Below, piece after piece: positions 8,284 through 17,198 of a stretch of 64,000 nucleotides of DNA. Positions within the stretch are counted from its first letter, which is position 1, and each line of letters starts with the position of its first letter. This stretch comes from Frigoribacterium sp. CG_9.8 (GTDB lineage: Bacteria > Actinomycetota > Actinomycetes > Actinomycetales > Microbacteriaceae), in the NCBI RefSeq assembly GCF_015751965.1, contig NZ_JADOVH010000004.1, positions 124,001-188,000 of the forward strand, in the 5' to 3' direction. The notes under the pieces are model-generated. The model saw only the letters and a list, made by a program, of their open reading frames with translations. It ran no database searches and had not been told where the DNA came from. A program made the position numbers and the translations under genes.

Positions 8284-9495
8284 GTGAAGACTTACCTGAG
8301 CCTCCTGAAAACGCGCGGAGTCGCGCGAATCATGTCGGCCCAGCTGGTGGCGAGATTCCCCAACGGAATGCTCTCTCTCGCCTTCCTCTTGCACATCGAA
8401 CACATCGCTGGCTCATACTTCGCCGCCGGTCTCGTGCTGGCGGCTACGAGCATCGGCCAGGCAATCGCCGGGCCCCTCACCAGCCGGTGGATGGGTGTCT
8501 GGGGCATGCGCCCGGTGCTCGTGCTCACCACGACCGTCTGCACGGCTGCGGTCGGGACCATCGCGCTCGCCCCCGCGCTGCCGATTGCGCTGTACATGGC
8601 CATCGGTTTCGTGGGCGGGCTGGCAACTCCCCCGATCCAGCCGGCCGTGCGCACGATTTATCCGAAGATGGTCAACTCGCGCCAGCTCACACCGCTGTTC
8701 TCTCTCGATGCCTCAGCCCAGGAAGTGATCTGGGTGCTCGGACCGGTGATCACGACGTTCCTCGCCATCCAGGTGAGCACAGTCCTGGCGATTCTCGTGG
8801 CCCTCGCCTTCCTCGTGGTCGGGGGGGTCTGGTTCATCTCCTCACCGGAGGTCGGCCGCGTTCGCATCCCCCGCAGCAAGCGCAACCTCGGAGTGGTGCT
8901 AAAGAAACCGGCCGTGCTGTTGGCGACTACGACCGGATTCCTGCTCGTCGGCGCGTGCGCGGCGGTCGAGGCCGGAGTGGTCTCGGCCTTCGGCGAAAGC
9001 GGATCCGAGGCGGGGCTGGTTCTCGGCCTCTTCGCAGTCGGCTCGCTCATCGGCGGGCTCTCGCTCGGGCACATTCCGATCGGACCGTGGGCTCTCGCCC
9101 GCCGAATGTTCGCAGTCTTCGTCGGGATGTCGCTGGCGGCCGTGTCCCTCAACTTCTGGTGGCTCGCGGTCACCCTTGTCGTCGCGGGTATCGGTATCGC
9201 CCCCGCCCTCGCCGTGATGTTCGCAATAGTGTCGTCGAGCGTGCGCTTCAGCGAGACCGCAGAAGCATACGGCTGGGTGGGCACCGGACAGCTCATCGGT
9301 GCCGCGATCGGCTCGGCCGTGGCCGGGTTCATGATCGACACGTTCGACGCACCCGGTGCCTTCTGGGTGGCGGCGATCTTCGCCGGTGTCGGCTTTCTCA
9401 TCCCGACGATCTTCCAGCGGGCCCACCCTGACCTGCGCGGACGCGATGCTAGCCCGATCCCCGACACGGAGCCGATAGCGACGCATCCCGGCTAG
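8284..9495 (+). CDS. Major facilitator superfamily transporter
   Basis: 403-aa integral membrane protein with about twelve hydrophobic segments, starting at a GTG (MKTYLSLLKTRGVARIMSAQL). The N-half contains a cytoplasmic-loop-like sequence around TSRWMGVWGMRPVLVL, corresponding to the MFS motif A region between segments 2 and 3. The sequence resembles small-molecule exporters of the drug-efflux/sugar-efflux type, but nothing identifies a substrate. It is transcribed divergently from nrdA and converges with the aldo/keto reductase gene, leaving 15 bp between the stop codons. Confidence 0.85.
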   Translation: MKTYLSLLKTRGVARIMSAQLVARFPNGMLSLAFLLHIEHIAGSYFAAGLVLAATSIGQAIAGPLTSRWMGVWGMRPVLVLTTTVCTAAVGTIALAPALPIALYMAIGFVGGLATPPIQPAVRTIYPKMVNSRQLTPLFSLDASAQEVIWVLGPVITTFLAIQVSTVLAILVALAFLVVGGVWFISSPEVGRVRIPRSKRNLGVVLKKPAVLLATTTGFLLVGACAAVEAGVVSAFGESGSEAGLVLGLFAVGSLIGGLSLGHIPIGPWALARRMFAVFVGMSLAAVSLNFWWLAVTLVVAGIGIAPALAVMFAIVSSSVRFSETAEAYGWVGTGQLIGAAIGSAVAGFMIDTFDAPGAFWVAAIFAGVGFLIPTIFQRAHPDLRGRDASPIPDTEPIATHPG

Positions 9496-9510
9496 CGCCA
9501 TCACCGTGCG

Positions 9511-10509
9511 CTACCAGCGGTCGTGAACTGTTGCCCGAAACTCGCGGTCGTAGAGCTCGGCCACGGCACCGGTGAACGCGGGGCTCATGCGCGGCACCGA
9601 ACCCGATGCAGCATTGCTCTTCGCCTGTGCAACATTTCGTGCCCCGGGGATGACCGAGCTCACGCCGCCGAGCTGGGCAACCCAGGCGACAGCGACCTGG
9701 GCCGTCGTGAAACCGGATGCCGCCGCCTCGCCGGGCAACAGCGCGGCGAACTCGCCAGCCGCGGCCACTCCCCGCGCAAAGTCGACGCCCGAAAAAGTCT
9801 CCCCCACGTCGAAGGCAGAGCCGTCGCGGTTGTAGGTGCGATGGTCGTTCGCCGCAAACGTGGTGTCGGCGGTGTACTTGCCGCTCAGCAGCCCGGATGC
9901 CAGAGGGACCCTGGCGATGACGCCGACCCCAGCCGCGATCGCAGCCGGGAGTACGGCATCCAGCGGCTTCAACCGGAAGGCATTGAGGACGATTTGCACC
10001 GTCGCGACATTGGGCCGCGCAATAGCAGCGAGCGCCTCATCAGCTGTTTCGACGCTCACTCCATAGGCGGCGATTGCGCCCTCGGCGACGAGGGTGTCAA
10101 GATCCTCGAAGACCCGATCATCTGAAAAAACAGCGGTGGGCGGGCAGTGCAACTGCACGAGATCCAGCGTGTCAGTGCGCAGGTTCGTGCGGGAGCGGTC
10201 GATCCACTCACGAAACTTTGCCAGAGTGAAGTTGGCTGCATCCTGGGCTTCACGTCGTCCGATCTTGGTTGCGACGGTGATCGCGTGACCGGGTCGGTCG
10301 GCGAGATAGCTCCCGATCAACTGTTCGCTGCGTCCATCGCCATAGACATCCGCGGTGTCGAAGAGGGTGACGCCTGCCTCGGCGGATGCATCAAGCACAG
10401 CCCGAGCATTCGCCTCCGTCACTTCGCCCCAGTCACTTCCGAGTTGCCAGGTGCCCAGCGCGATGGCAGAGACAGTGCGGTTGGTTCGTCCGAGGGTGCG
10501 AGTGTCCAT
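9511..10509 (-). CDS. Aldo/keto reductase
   Basis: NADPH-dependent oxidoreductase of the AKR TIM-barrel superfamily, 332 aa. The catalytic tetrad is visible: Asp and Tyr in LFDTADVYGDGRSEQLIG, Lys in VATKIGRR, and His in VQLHCPP. The N-terminus (RTLGRTNRTVSAIALGTWQLG) is the standard AKR opening. The C-terminal NADP-binding block is represented by VSSVIPGARNVAQAKSNAAS. The substrate is not predictable. A tandem repeat and poly-G tract begin 13 bp upstream of its ATG and may lie in its promoter. Confidence 0.93.
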   Translation of the reverse strand: MDTRTLGRTNRTVSAIALGTWQLGSDWGEVTEANARAVLDASAEAGVTLFDTADVYGDGRSEQLIGSYLADRPGHAITVATKIGRREAQDAANFTLAKFREWIDRSRTNLRTDTLDLVQLHCPPTAVFSDDRVFEDLDTLVAEGAIAAYGVSVETADEALAAIARPNVATVQIVLNAFRLKPLDAVLPAAIAAGVGVIARVPLASGLLSGKYTADTTFAANDHRTYNRDGSAFDVGETFSGVDFARGVAAAGEFAALLPGEAAASGFTTAQVAVAWVAQLGGVSSVIPGARNVAQAKSNAASGSVPRMSPAFTGAVAELYDREFRATVHDRW

Positions 10510-10522
10510 CCCGCCAGCCTAG

Positions 10523-10619
10523 GTCGCGTGAGCGTGGAGGGCAGTCGCGCGAGCGTGGAGGGCAGTCGCGCGAGCGTGGAGGGCAGTCGCGCGAGCGTGG
10601 GGGGGGGGGGGGGGGGGCA
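10523..10619. repeat. 21-bp tandem repeat (4 units) with a 19-G homopolymer
   Basis: Three 21-bp units gtcgcg(t/c)gagcgtggagggca (10523-10543, 10544-10564, 10565-10585) are followed by a fourth whose ggaggg has become a run of 19 G (10599-10617). The array lies between the divergent aldo/keto reductase and DUF4349 genes. No ORF explains it. Such G tracts are prone to slippage and also to sequencing or assembly error. Confidence 0.9.
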
Positions 10620-10695
10620 GTCGCGAATCAGTGACGTGCGAATCACGCGAAACGTTGGGTAGCGGCTCGCGGGAGCGCACCCCTACCGTGGGGTC

Positions 10696-11670
10696 ATGAA
10701 GCGAACACTCATGAACCAACCACTCATGAACCAACCACTGATGCAGCGAACACTGGTAACCACCGTCCTGCTCGTTGCGGCGCTCGGGCTTGCGGGGTGC
10801 AGCATGAGTTCAAGTTCCTCGCAACCCTCGCAGCCCTCGCAGTCAGACGGCTCGGGCAAGTCAGACGGCTCGGGCAACTCGGGCAGCTCGGGCAGCTCGG
10901 GCTCGCGCGCCCCGGTGGCAGGGCTCGAGAAGGCAACAGACAGCAGCAACAGCTTCAGCACGACAGGCGCGGCTCAACGGGCATCCGCCCGCTCGGTGAT
11001 CACGACCGGAAGGATCGCCATCACCGTGGACACCCCGTTGGTTGCGGCCGAGAAAGCCGTCACGATCACGGCTGCCGCGGGGGGCCACGTCGATGGCCGT
11101 ACCGAACGTCCGTCGACGGGTGGCGACCCGGCATCGGCGCAGCTCGTGCTGCGTATTCCGAGCGCCACGCTGGACGCGACACTTGCTGAGCTCAAGAAAT
11201 TGGGTCGCGTCGAGAACGTATCCCTGGCGACACAGGATGTCACCGGCCAGTCCCAGGACCTCGAGGCCCGGATCACCGCCCTGACCACGTCCGTCGGGCG
11301 GCTCGTCGAACTCATGTCCCGCGCCAGCAGCACCGCCGACCTGATCTCCATCGAGACGGCTCTGTCTGATCGCCAGGCCAGCCTCGAGAGCCTGCAGGCA
11401 GAAAAACGCGGCCTCGACGACCAGGTCGACCTCGCCACCCTCACCGTGGAGTTCGGAACTATCGCCACCGCACCGGTGCGAGCGCCCGACACTTTTCTTT
11501 CCGGGCTCAGCGCGGGCTGGGGGTCATTCGTGGCATTCCTGTCCGCAGCGCTCGTGGTGGCGGGAGTAGTTCTGCCCTGGCTGGTATTTGCAGCCGTGAT
11601 CGCGGCAATCGCCACACTCGGCGTGCGCCGCCGCCGCATCCGCAGCATCCGCATCGCGCGGGAGCCGTAA
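10696..11670 (+). CDS. DUF4349-domain membrane lipoprotein
   Basis: 324-aa protein with a lipoprotein signal (LAGC lipobox at about residues 32-35) preceded by an unusual duplicated leader MNQPLMNQPLM; the upstream DNA repeats the same codons, so several ATGs could serve as start. A Ser/Gln/Gly linker follows, then the DUF4349 core (ITTGRIAITVDTPLVAAEKAV ... VLRIPSATLDATLAELKKLG, with a coiled segment DLEARITALTTSVGRLVELMSRA). A C-terminal transmembrane segment ends in a basic tail. Family function is unknown; members sit in the envelope. The gene is monocistronic and converges with the ABC exporter pair. Confidence 0.88.
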   Translation: MKRTLMNQPLMNQPLMQRTLVTTVLLVAALGLAGCSMSSSSSQPSQPSQSDGSGKSDGSGNSGSSGSSGSRAPVAGLEKATDSSNSFSTTGAAQRASARSVITTGRIAITVDTPLVAAEKAVTITAAAGGHVDGRTERPSTGGDPASAQLVLRIPSATLDATLAELKKLGRVENVSLATQDVTGQSQDLEARITALTTSVGRLVELMSRASSTADLISIETALSDRQASLESLQAEKRGLDDQVDLATLTVEFGTIATAPVRAPDTFLSGLSAGWGSFVAFLSAALVVAGVVLPWLVFAAVIAAIATLGVRRRRIRSIRIAREP

Positions 11671-11738
11671 GGCACGCCCCAGCACCGACACCCCCAGCAC
11701 CGGCACTCTCGGCGCTGGCACCCTCAAGACCGGCACTC

Positions 11739-13307
11739 TCAGCGCTGGCGGGCGAGGCGCTCGAGCAATTCAGGTGCCGCACGATCCAGCCGTGCACCAC
11801 CGACGCGGATGCCCACCACCAGAAACAGCGAACCGAGGCCGAGACCGACAACGAGACCGATCCAGCCCAGGAGTGCCACGCCGGTTGACGCGCCGACCGC
11901 GGCGAGAATGATCTCGGGCAACGCCAGCACCCCGAGCGCGCCCCAAGTTGCAAATGTTGTGAGCGCCGCGGTAAAACCGGCCCCTGGTGCGGCTTTGAAT
12001 GGGTTGTCACCCGGTGCCGGCACGGGGATGACCACCAGAGCGGACGAGACGCTCGACACTCCAAGCCCGGTGAGGAACACGCCGATCGACACCCCGAGGA
12101 GCCCGGGCAGCGCAGACCATAAACCGCTGATCCAGACCGAACCGACGCTGAAGAGGATCACGATCGGCAGACCGAAACTGGCGAGAGCTGCGGCTCGGCC
12201 CAGCCGGTCATCCCTGCCCCGGATGCCGGATGAGATCTGGGTCGCGAAGGCCGTGCCCTCGTAGGAAAGGTCAGAGAAGATCGCCAGCGAAAGAATCAGC
12301 GCCACGAGTGGACCAACCAGTGCGAGCACTTCGAGCATCCCGTTACGGCTGTAGAAGAACATCAGTGCGGGGATGAGCGGTACGGCGATCAGCTGTCGGG
12401 CGTAGCGCGGATCCCGCGTCCAATAGGTGAGCGAACGTGCAGCTACGGCCCCCGCCGGGGTTGCCGGGAACAGTGCGAGAAAACCTAGTTTTCCCCTGCC
12501 GCGGCTGCGTGAAACAGTGTGAGCCGGCGTGATGAGGGCGAGAGCGAGGGTGCGTCGCCAGATCAGCACGAGTAGTGCCAGTGTCGCAATCCCGATGAGA
12601 AGGTGCAGTGCAGCTACGCCCCACTGACCGACCGCAACATCCGATGGCACGGCCCAGAGCGCGCCAAGCGGAGTCCACGCGAGCGAGTTTGCGAGGCTGG
12701 GGAGGGCATCCGTCGCTGTACGAAGACCCGAGGAGATCGAGATGATAATTGGGCCCAGCAACACGAGCGGCACCATCAGGAGCACGCCGGCAGCCTCACG
12801 GAAACGTCGTCCCGAGGCGATTGTGGAGCTGAGGGTCGTGACCGCCCGGGATCCCACGATGCAGGTGGTTGCCGCGAGTGCCCCGCAGACCGCCGCGAGA
12901 ACGGCAATGAGCGGATGCTGCCACCAGGTGCCCGCGGTCGCCATAGCACCGAACATGGTCACGAAACCGGGCACTCCGACCAGTCCGCTGAGGGCGAGAC
13001 CGATCAGCAGGGTGTTCAGCGGAATCGGGAAGGTAACCAGTCGCGCGGGATCGAGGGTCTGTTCAATGCCGGTGAAGAGCAGGGGCACGACCAGCCAGCC
13101 GAGCACGAGAGCCGAGCCAGCCAGAACCACGACGGTTCGGGCAATCTCGACCGGCGCCCCACTGAGGGCCACCAGCCCGAACGATGCGCCAAAGAGCGCA
13201 CTGAGGCCGTAAAAGGCACCGAAGATCACCGCGACCAGCTGCCAGGTGCTGCGAAGAAGAAAGTTCTTCAGCACGAGAAGGCGAAGCTTCAGGAGATTCG
13301 CAACCAT
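11739..13307 (-). CDS. ABC exporter membrane protein
   Basis: 522-aa protein with roughly a dozen hydrophobic segments and no soluble domain, matching large ABC-2-like permeases of Actinobacteria that pair with a separate ATPase. The ATG overlaps the 3' end of the upstream ATPase gene by 19 bp, strong evidence for one transporter. Substrate is unknown; antibiotic, lipid or peptide export are all possible for this family. Confidence 0.85.
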   Translation of the reverse strand: MVANLLKLRLLVLKNFLLRSTWQLVAVIFGAFYGLSALFGASFGLVALSGAPVEIARTVVVLAGSALVLGWLVVPLLFTGIEQTLDPARLVTFPIPLNTLLIGLALSGLVGVPGFVTMFGAMATAGTWWQHPLIAVLAAVCGALAATTCIVGSRAVTTLSSTIASGRRFREAAGVLLMVPLVLLGPIIISISSGLRTATDALPSLANSLAWTPLGALWAVPSDVAVGQWGVAALHLLIGIATLALLVLIWRRTLALALITPAHTVSRSRGRGKLGFLALFPATPAGAVAARSLTYWTRDPRYARQLIAVPLIPALMFFYSRNGMLEVLALVGPLVALILSLAIFSDLSYEGTAFATQISSGIRGRDDRLGRAAALASFGLPIVILFSVGSVWISGLWSALPGLLGVSIGVFLTGLGVSSVSSALVVIPVPAPGDNPFKAAPGAGFTAALTTFATWGALGVLALPEIILAAVGASTGVALLGWIGLVVGLGLGSLFLVVGIRVGGARLDRAAPELLERLARQR

Positions 13308-14098
13308 TCGGGGCCTTCCGCGTGGTGCCGCCCGCCGACCAACTCAACGAACCGGTCTTCCAGCGTCGATCCGCCGCGCACTTCGTCGATCGTGCCGGCC
13401 GCCAGCACTCTGCCGGCTGAGATCACGGCGACATGGTCGCACATGCGCTGCACCAGATCCATGGCGTGGCTCGAGACGATGACCGTGCCGCCCGACGAAA
13501 CATAGCCCTGCAGGATGTCGCGGATGTTCGCCGCTGACACCGGATCCACCGACTCGAATGGCTCGTCGAGCACCAGGATTCTCGGCGCGTGCACGAGGGC
13601 ACAGGCGAGGGCGATCTTCTTGGTCATGCCGGCCGAATAGTCCACCACCAGTGTGCCGCCGGCCCCCTGCAGGTCAAGAAGGCGCAGCAGGTCGTCTACC
13701 CGCTCAGCCACTGTGGTCCGTTCCATGCCCGACAGCAGTCCGGAGTAAGTGACCAACTGTTCACCGGTGAGCCGATCGAAGAGACGCGCACCATCAGCAA
13801 GCACCCCCACGAGCCGCTTCGCCTGGGTGAGGTTGCGCCAGACATCGACCCCGTGCACCGTGATGGTGCCGGCATCCGGTCGGAGCAGTCCGGTTGCCAT
13901 CGAGAGCGTCGTGGTCTTTCCCGCGCCGTTCGGCCCGACGAGGCCATAAAACGATCCGGACGGCACATCCAGGCTGAGATTATCAACGGCGTTCTTGTCA
14001 CCGAACCGCTTATAGAGGCCGCGGATGCTGAGGGCCACTCTCGCAAGCTGGTCGAGCGCGCCGGTCTCTGCTTCGGGCTGGTTGTCGGTCGCTGACAC
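13289..14098 (-). CDS. ABC exporter ATP-binding protein
   Basis: 269 aa from the GTG at 14098, chosen because sequence further upstream lacks family similarity. Walker A is GPNGAGKTT, the signature is degenerate (DYSAGMTKK in place of LSGGQ), Walker B is ILVLDEPFESVDP, and the switch His is in VIVSSHAMDL. This is the CcmA/multidrug-type class that works with an ABC-2 permease, encoded next with a 19-bp overlap. The first 20 residues are acidic and not conserved in general. The signature deviation (YSAGM) is common in this subfamily and need not mean loss of activity. Confidence 0.92.
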   Translation of the reverse strand: MSATDNQPEAETGALDQLARVALSIRGLYKRFGDKNAVDNLSLDVPSGSFYGLVGPNGAGKTTTLSMATGLLRPDAGTITVHGVDVWRNLTQAKRLVGVLADGARLFDRLTGEQLVTYSGLLSGMERTTVAERVDDLLRLLDLQGAGGTLVVDYSAGMTKKIALACALVHAPRILVLDEPFESVDPVSAANIRDILQGYVSSGGTVIVSSHAMDLVQRMCDHVAVISAGRVLAAGTIDEVRGGSTLEDRFVELVGGRHHAEGPEWLRIS

Positions 14099-14269
14099 GT
14101 GCGCCACCCTACCCGACAGGGCCGTCAGGCATCGATCCGTGTCGTTGAGAGCGGAGATCCCGAGAACAGCCCAGCGAGTCACCGCATGCGGGCGGCGTGT
14201 CGATGATCCGTCCGCTGTCGGCCCCAGTAACCCGTGCACAGTGGATTCGCATGGCCACAGCCCCCGACG

Positions 14270-14316
14270 AAAAAACTCCCCGCTGACACCGGCGGTGAAG
14301 TCGACGTGCGGGGAGT
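14270..14316 (-). terminator. Rho-independent terminator downstream of tRNA-Ala
   Basis: On the minus strand ACTCCCCGC (plus 14308-14316) pairs with GCGGGGAGT (14275-14283), followed by six T (A-run 14270-14275 on the plus strand). It starts 8 bp after the tRNA CCA end. Confidence 0.85.
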
Positions 14317-14323
14317 GCAGTGC

Positions 14324-14399
14324 TGGTGGACCCTAGGAGATTCGAACTCCTGACCTCCTCGATGCGAACGAGGCGCGCTACCAACTGCGCCAAGGGCCC
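14324..14399 (-). tRNA. tRNA-Ala (anticodon CGC)
   Basis: A complete cloverleaf can be drawn: acceptor GGGCCCT/AGGGTCC, D-stem GCGC/GCGC, anticodon stem CCTCG/CGAGG around the loop TTCGCAT (anticodon CGC, decoding GCG), and T-stem AGGAG/CTCCT with loop TTCGAAT. The terminal CCA is encoded (14324-14326). A terminator follows directly. Confidence 0.96.
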
Positions 14400-14460
14400 A
14401 TGCTGCGTTGCAACGTTATCACTCTCAGTGCAGGCTTCCGCGCAGAAGACGGCGAGCAGA

Positions 14461-15450
14461 CTACGCGCGGCGGCGGCGAAGCACGGCGTCGAGGTCCGTG
14501 CGGGTTTCGAGCTGCTTTTCGACGAAACCCATTTGCGCGAAACGACTGGGAGCTGCAGCCGCACCATACGCACCAGCCGCACCAAACGCACCAAACGCAC
14601 CAAACGCACCAAACGCACCAGACGCACCAGACGCACCAGACGCAGCGGGCCGGATCGGCGTGACCTCCGGAGCCTGGCGTGCCTCCCGCAGCCGGCGCTC
14701 GGCATCCGCAGCAGCCTGGCGAAGTTCGGCGGCGGCGTCAAGCGATGCGAGATGGGACCGCTCAGGCACGCCACGCGACAGGTAAAGCGGCTTGGGCACG
14801 GGCACCGGCGTCCAGGATGTCTGCAACTCACCGGTGGGAGCGACGGCCGCACGGGAAGCGTCAACCAGTGCTCGTGGACGAGAGCGCAGACTGCGGGCGA
14901 GCTCGGCTCTGGCCCGGCCGACGGATGCCATCTGCCCGAGCATCCCCATGCCGCCCACTGTCACGGCGGCACCAACGGCGAGAAGCATCCAGGCGCCTGA
15001 TGCGGCAAACTGTGCCACCCCGAGACCACTGCCGATAAGGGCAGCGAACACGATTGCGGTGGTGGTCGCGCGCGAACGCCGCAGTCGACGCGAGGCACCG
15101 GAACTGGCGGCGATATCAGCCGCGATGGCAGGCTGGATCTCGGCGAGACGGCGGGCGGCGGCGCGCGCGATCGCGGCATCCTGCGCGTCAGCGATGGCGG
15201 CGCTGCGCTGCAACTGTCTCTTGAGCACGCGCTCCTGCTGGACTGCATCACGTGCCGTAGCTTCGGCGCGCACTTGCCTCGGCACCTCCGAGGTTTCGGC
15301 CATGATGCGCAGGGTCTGCTGAAGGCGAAGCGCGTTGCGCTCGGTCGCGAGATACTCTCGTCGCTGCAGCCAGGTCGGCACGAGGTAGGCCAGCCAGAGC
15401 ACGGCGGCAAGGGCGATGATCACGCTCGATCCGACTCCGTCTGCACCCAT
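14461..15450 (-). CDS. Conserved actinobacterial membrane protein of unknown function with Gly-Ala-Phe repeats
   Basis: 329 aa. One N-terminal membrane segment ([19 protein letters not shown]) is followed by a basic helical region rich in Arg/Gln/Ala, two more hydrophobic segments at about residues 135-180 and a Pro-containing linker ([19 protein letters not shown]). The C-terminal region carries an expanded Gly-Ala-Phe/Ser-Gly-Ala run, encoded by a 9-bp tandem repeat (14578-14645), and ends in [14 protein letters not shown] recognise the general layout as a conserved hypothetical of Microbacteriaceae-like genomes but know no function. It lies between tRNA-Ala and a GNAT gene, same strand as both. 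Confidence 0.8.
   Translation of the reverse strand: MGADGVGSSVIIALAAVLWLAYLVPTWLQRREYLATERNALRLQQTLRIMAETSEVPRQVRAEATARDAVQQERVLKRQLQRSAAIADAQDAAIARAAARRLAEIQPAIAADIAASSGASRRLRRSRATTTAIVFAALIGSGLGVAQFAASGAWMLLAVGAAVTVGGMGMLGQMASVGRARAELARSLRSRPRALVDASRAAVAPTGELQTSWTPVPVPKPLYLSRGVPERSHLASLDAAAELRQAAADAERRLREARQAPEVTPIRPAASGASGASGAFGAFGAFGAFGAAGAYGAAAAPSRFAQMGFVEKQLETRTDLDAVLRRRRA
14578..14645. repeat. 9-bp coding tandem repeat (about 7 units)
   Basis: Units of (c)gcaccaaa and the variant (c)gcaccaga repeat about seven times within the membrane-protein gene, encoding Gly-Ala-Phe or Gly-Ala-Ser triplets. Unit number is likely to vary between strains. Confidence 0.85.
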
Positions 15451-15488
15451 AGCCCTACGGTACGAGGGCGGGGCCGATTAACTCTCGA

Positions 15489-16145
15489 TTAGCGAGGGTG
15501 TGTTCCCGGCTGAAGCGACGCATCCCAGTCGGACGGAGGCACAACACCGGCGCCCTCGGGCACTCGGCCATCGAGCCAGCGTCTCAAAACTCCGGTGGAA
15601 AGCTCTTCCGCTACGAGGGCAAAGCAGAAGTGATCGCGCCAATTGCCATTGATATGGATATAGCGGCGGCGCAGTCCCTCGTACCGAAAGCCGAGCTTTT
15701 CCACTACCCGGAGGCTGGGGGCGTTCTCGGGGCGGATGCAGATCTCTAGCCGATGAAGGCCAACCTGGAAGAAAGCGTAGTCGGCGGCAAGGGCTACCGC
15801 CGTGGGGGTCACGCCCTTACCGGCGAAGCGTTCCGACACCCAGTATCCGATGGTTGCGGACGACAGCGACCCATAGGTGATTCCCGAAAGATTGAGCTGA
15901 CCGGCGAACTCCCCATCGAATTCAATGGCGAAGGGAAGGCCGAACCCGGCGCGGGCGTTGGCTTGGAGACTGCGGATGCTCGAGCGCACATCGAAGCTCA
16001 TCGCGCCATGCGGATTGGTCGCCTCCCACTTGCGCAACCAACCCCGGTTCTCGAGCAATTCCCGTTCGAGAAGTCGCGCATCCCTGAGACGGATGGGGCG
16101 GATGGTCGTCTTGCCCTCACGCAGGGTAGGGATCGGAGTCGCCAC
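15489..16145 (-). CDS. GNAT-family N-acetyltransferase (RimJ/RimL type)
   Basis: 218-aa acetyltransferase of the ribosomal-protein alanine acetyltransferase class. It opens with TIRPIRLRDARLLERELLENRGWLRKW, typical of RimJ-like enzymes. The acetyl-CoA-binding region is around GYWVSERFAGKGVTPTAVALAADYAF, and a late strand plus helix HRLEICIRPENAPSLRVVEKLGFRYEG completes the fold. Substrate in vivo is uncertain: ribosomal protein N-terminus or another amine. It is just downstream of galU on the same strand, an arrangement that suggests co-transcription though 76 bp separate them. Confidence 0.9.
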   Translation of the reverse strand: MATPIPTLREGKTTIRPIRLRDARLLERELLENRGWLRKWEATNPHGAMSFDVRSSIRSLQANARAGFGLPFAIEFDGEFAGQLNLSGITYGSLSSATIGYWVSERFAGKGVTPTAVALAADYAFFQVGLHRLEICIRPENAPSLRVVEKLGFRYEGLRRRYIHINGNWRDHFCFALVAEELSTGVLRRWLDGRVPEGAGVVPPSDWDASLQPGTHPR

Positions 16146-16221
16146 CCGATCAGTCTATGGCCGGGTCATGATGTGGCTGTGTCGCGACCAGCCGACCCCC
16201 GTGCCAACTCGACCTGCGGGT

Positions 16222-17115
16222 CTACTCGAGAGTCCGGGCAAAGTTCTTCAGCCACGGACGCAGCTCGGGACCAAGGTCCTCACGATCGACCGCGAGCTGC
16301 ACAATGGCCTTGATGTAATCGAGCCGATCGCCCGTGTCATACCGACGCCCACGGAACACGACGCCATAGACGCCCCCTGCGATGCTCGGGTTTGCCGCGA
16401 GCGTCTGCAGGGCATCCGTCAGCTGGATCTCTCCGCCCTTTCCCGCGGGGGTGTGCTCAAGGATGTCGAAGATCTCGGGCTGCAGAACGTAGCGGCCGAT
16501 GATCGCGTAATTAGAGGGAGCCTTCGCGCGGGTGGGCTTCTCCACCATGCCGGTGATGCGAACCACATCATCGTCATCGGTCGGCTCGACCGTGGCTATT
16601 CCGTACATGTGCACCTGGGACGGCTCGACCTCGAGCAGTGCGACGATCGTAGCATTGCGCTTGCCCTGCTCTTCGAGCATGCGGGAAAGCAGAACGTCCC
16701 GCTCGTCGATGATGTCGTCACCGAGCAGTACCGCGAATGGCTCGTGACCTACGTGCATGCGGGCGCGCAACACCGCGTGACCGAGTCCCTTGGGATCGCC
16801 CTGGCGCACGTAGTGCACTTCGGCGAGGTCGGTCGCGTGGTTCACCTTGCGCAGGCGCTCGATGTCACCCTTCATCAGCAGTGTCGCCTCGAGTTCACCC
16901 ACGCGGTCGAAATGGTTCTCGAGCGCATTCTTGTTGCGCCCCGTGATCATCAGTACGTCGGTGAGACCGGCCGCCACGGCCTCCTCCACCACATATTGGA
17001 TCGCCGGCTTGTCGACGACGGGCAGCATCTCTTTGGGCATCGCTTTGGTCGCGGGCAGGAATCGCGTTCCGAGTCCGGCGGCAGGAATGACAGCTTTAGT
17101 GATTGTGAAGGCCAT
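16222..17115 (-). CDS. galU: UTP-glucose-1-phosphate uridylyltransferase
   Basis: Makes UDP-glucose from UTP and glucose-1-phosphate for cell-wall and polysaccharide synthesis. The nucleotide-binding motif AAGLGTRFLPATKAMPKEMLP, the VDKPAIQYVVEEAVAAG segment and the sugar-binding GLGHAVLRA and YDTGDRLDYIKA blocks are characteristic of bacterial GalU. Start chosen at the ATG at 17115 (MAFTITKAV), giving 297 aa; the 12 codons upstream show no conservation. Divergent from the 5-formyl-THF cyclo-ligase gene. Confidence 0.96.
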   Translation of the reverse strand: MAFTITKAVIPAAGLGTRFLPATKAMPKEMLPVVDKPAIQYVVEEAVAAGLTDVLMITGRNKNALENHFDRVGELEATLLMKGDIERLRKVNHATDLAEVHYVRQGDPKGLGHAVLRARMHVGHEPFAVLLGDDIIDERDVLLSRMLEEQGKRNATIVALLEVEPSQVHMYGIATVEPTDDDDVVRITGMVEKPTRAKAPSNYAIIGRYVLQPEIFDILEHTPAGKGGEIQLTDALQTLAANPSIAGGVYGVVFRGRRYDTGDRLDYIKAIVQLAVDREDLGPELRPWLKNFARTLE

Positions 17116-17198
17116 GGCGCTAAGGGTATCTGACCGCCGTTTCGAGGGCATCCACTCGGCACGAACCCTAGACTTGGGGGCATGAACGCGGGAGAAGT

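Noticed and set aside
10523-10619. Possible CRISPR array
   Set aside because: Contiguous 21-bp tandem units without spacers.
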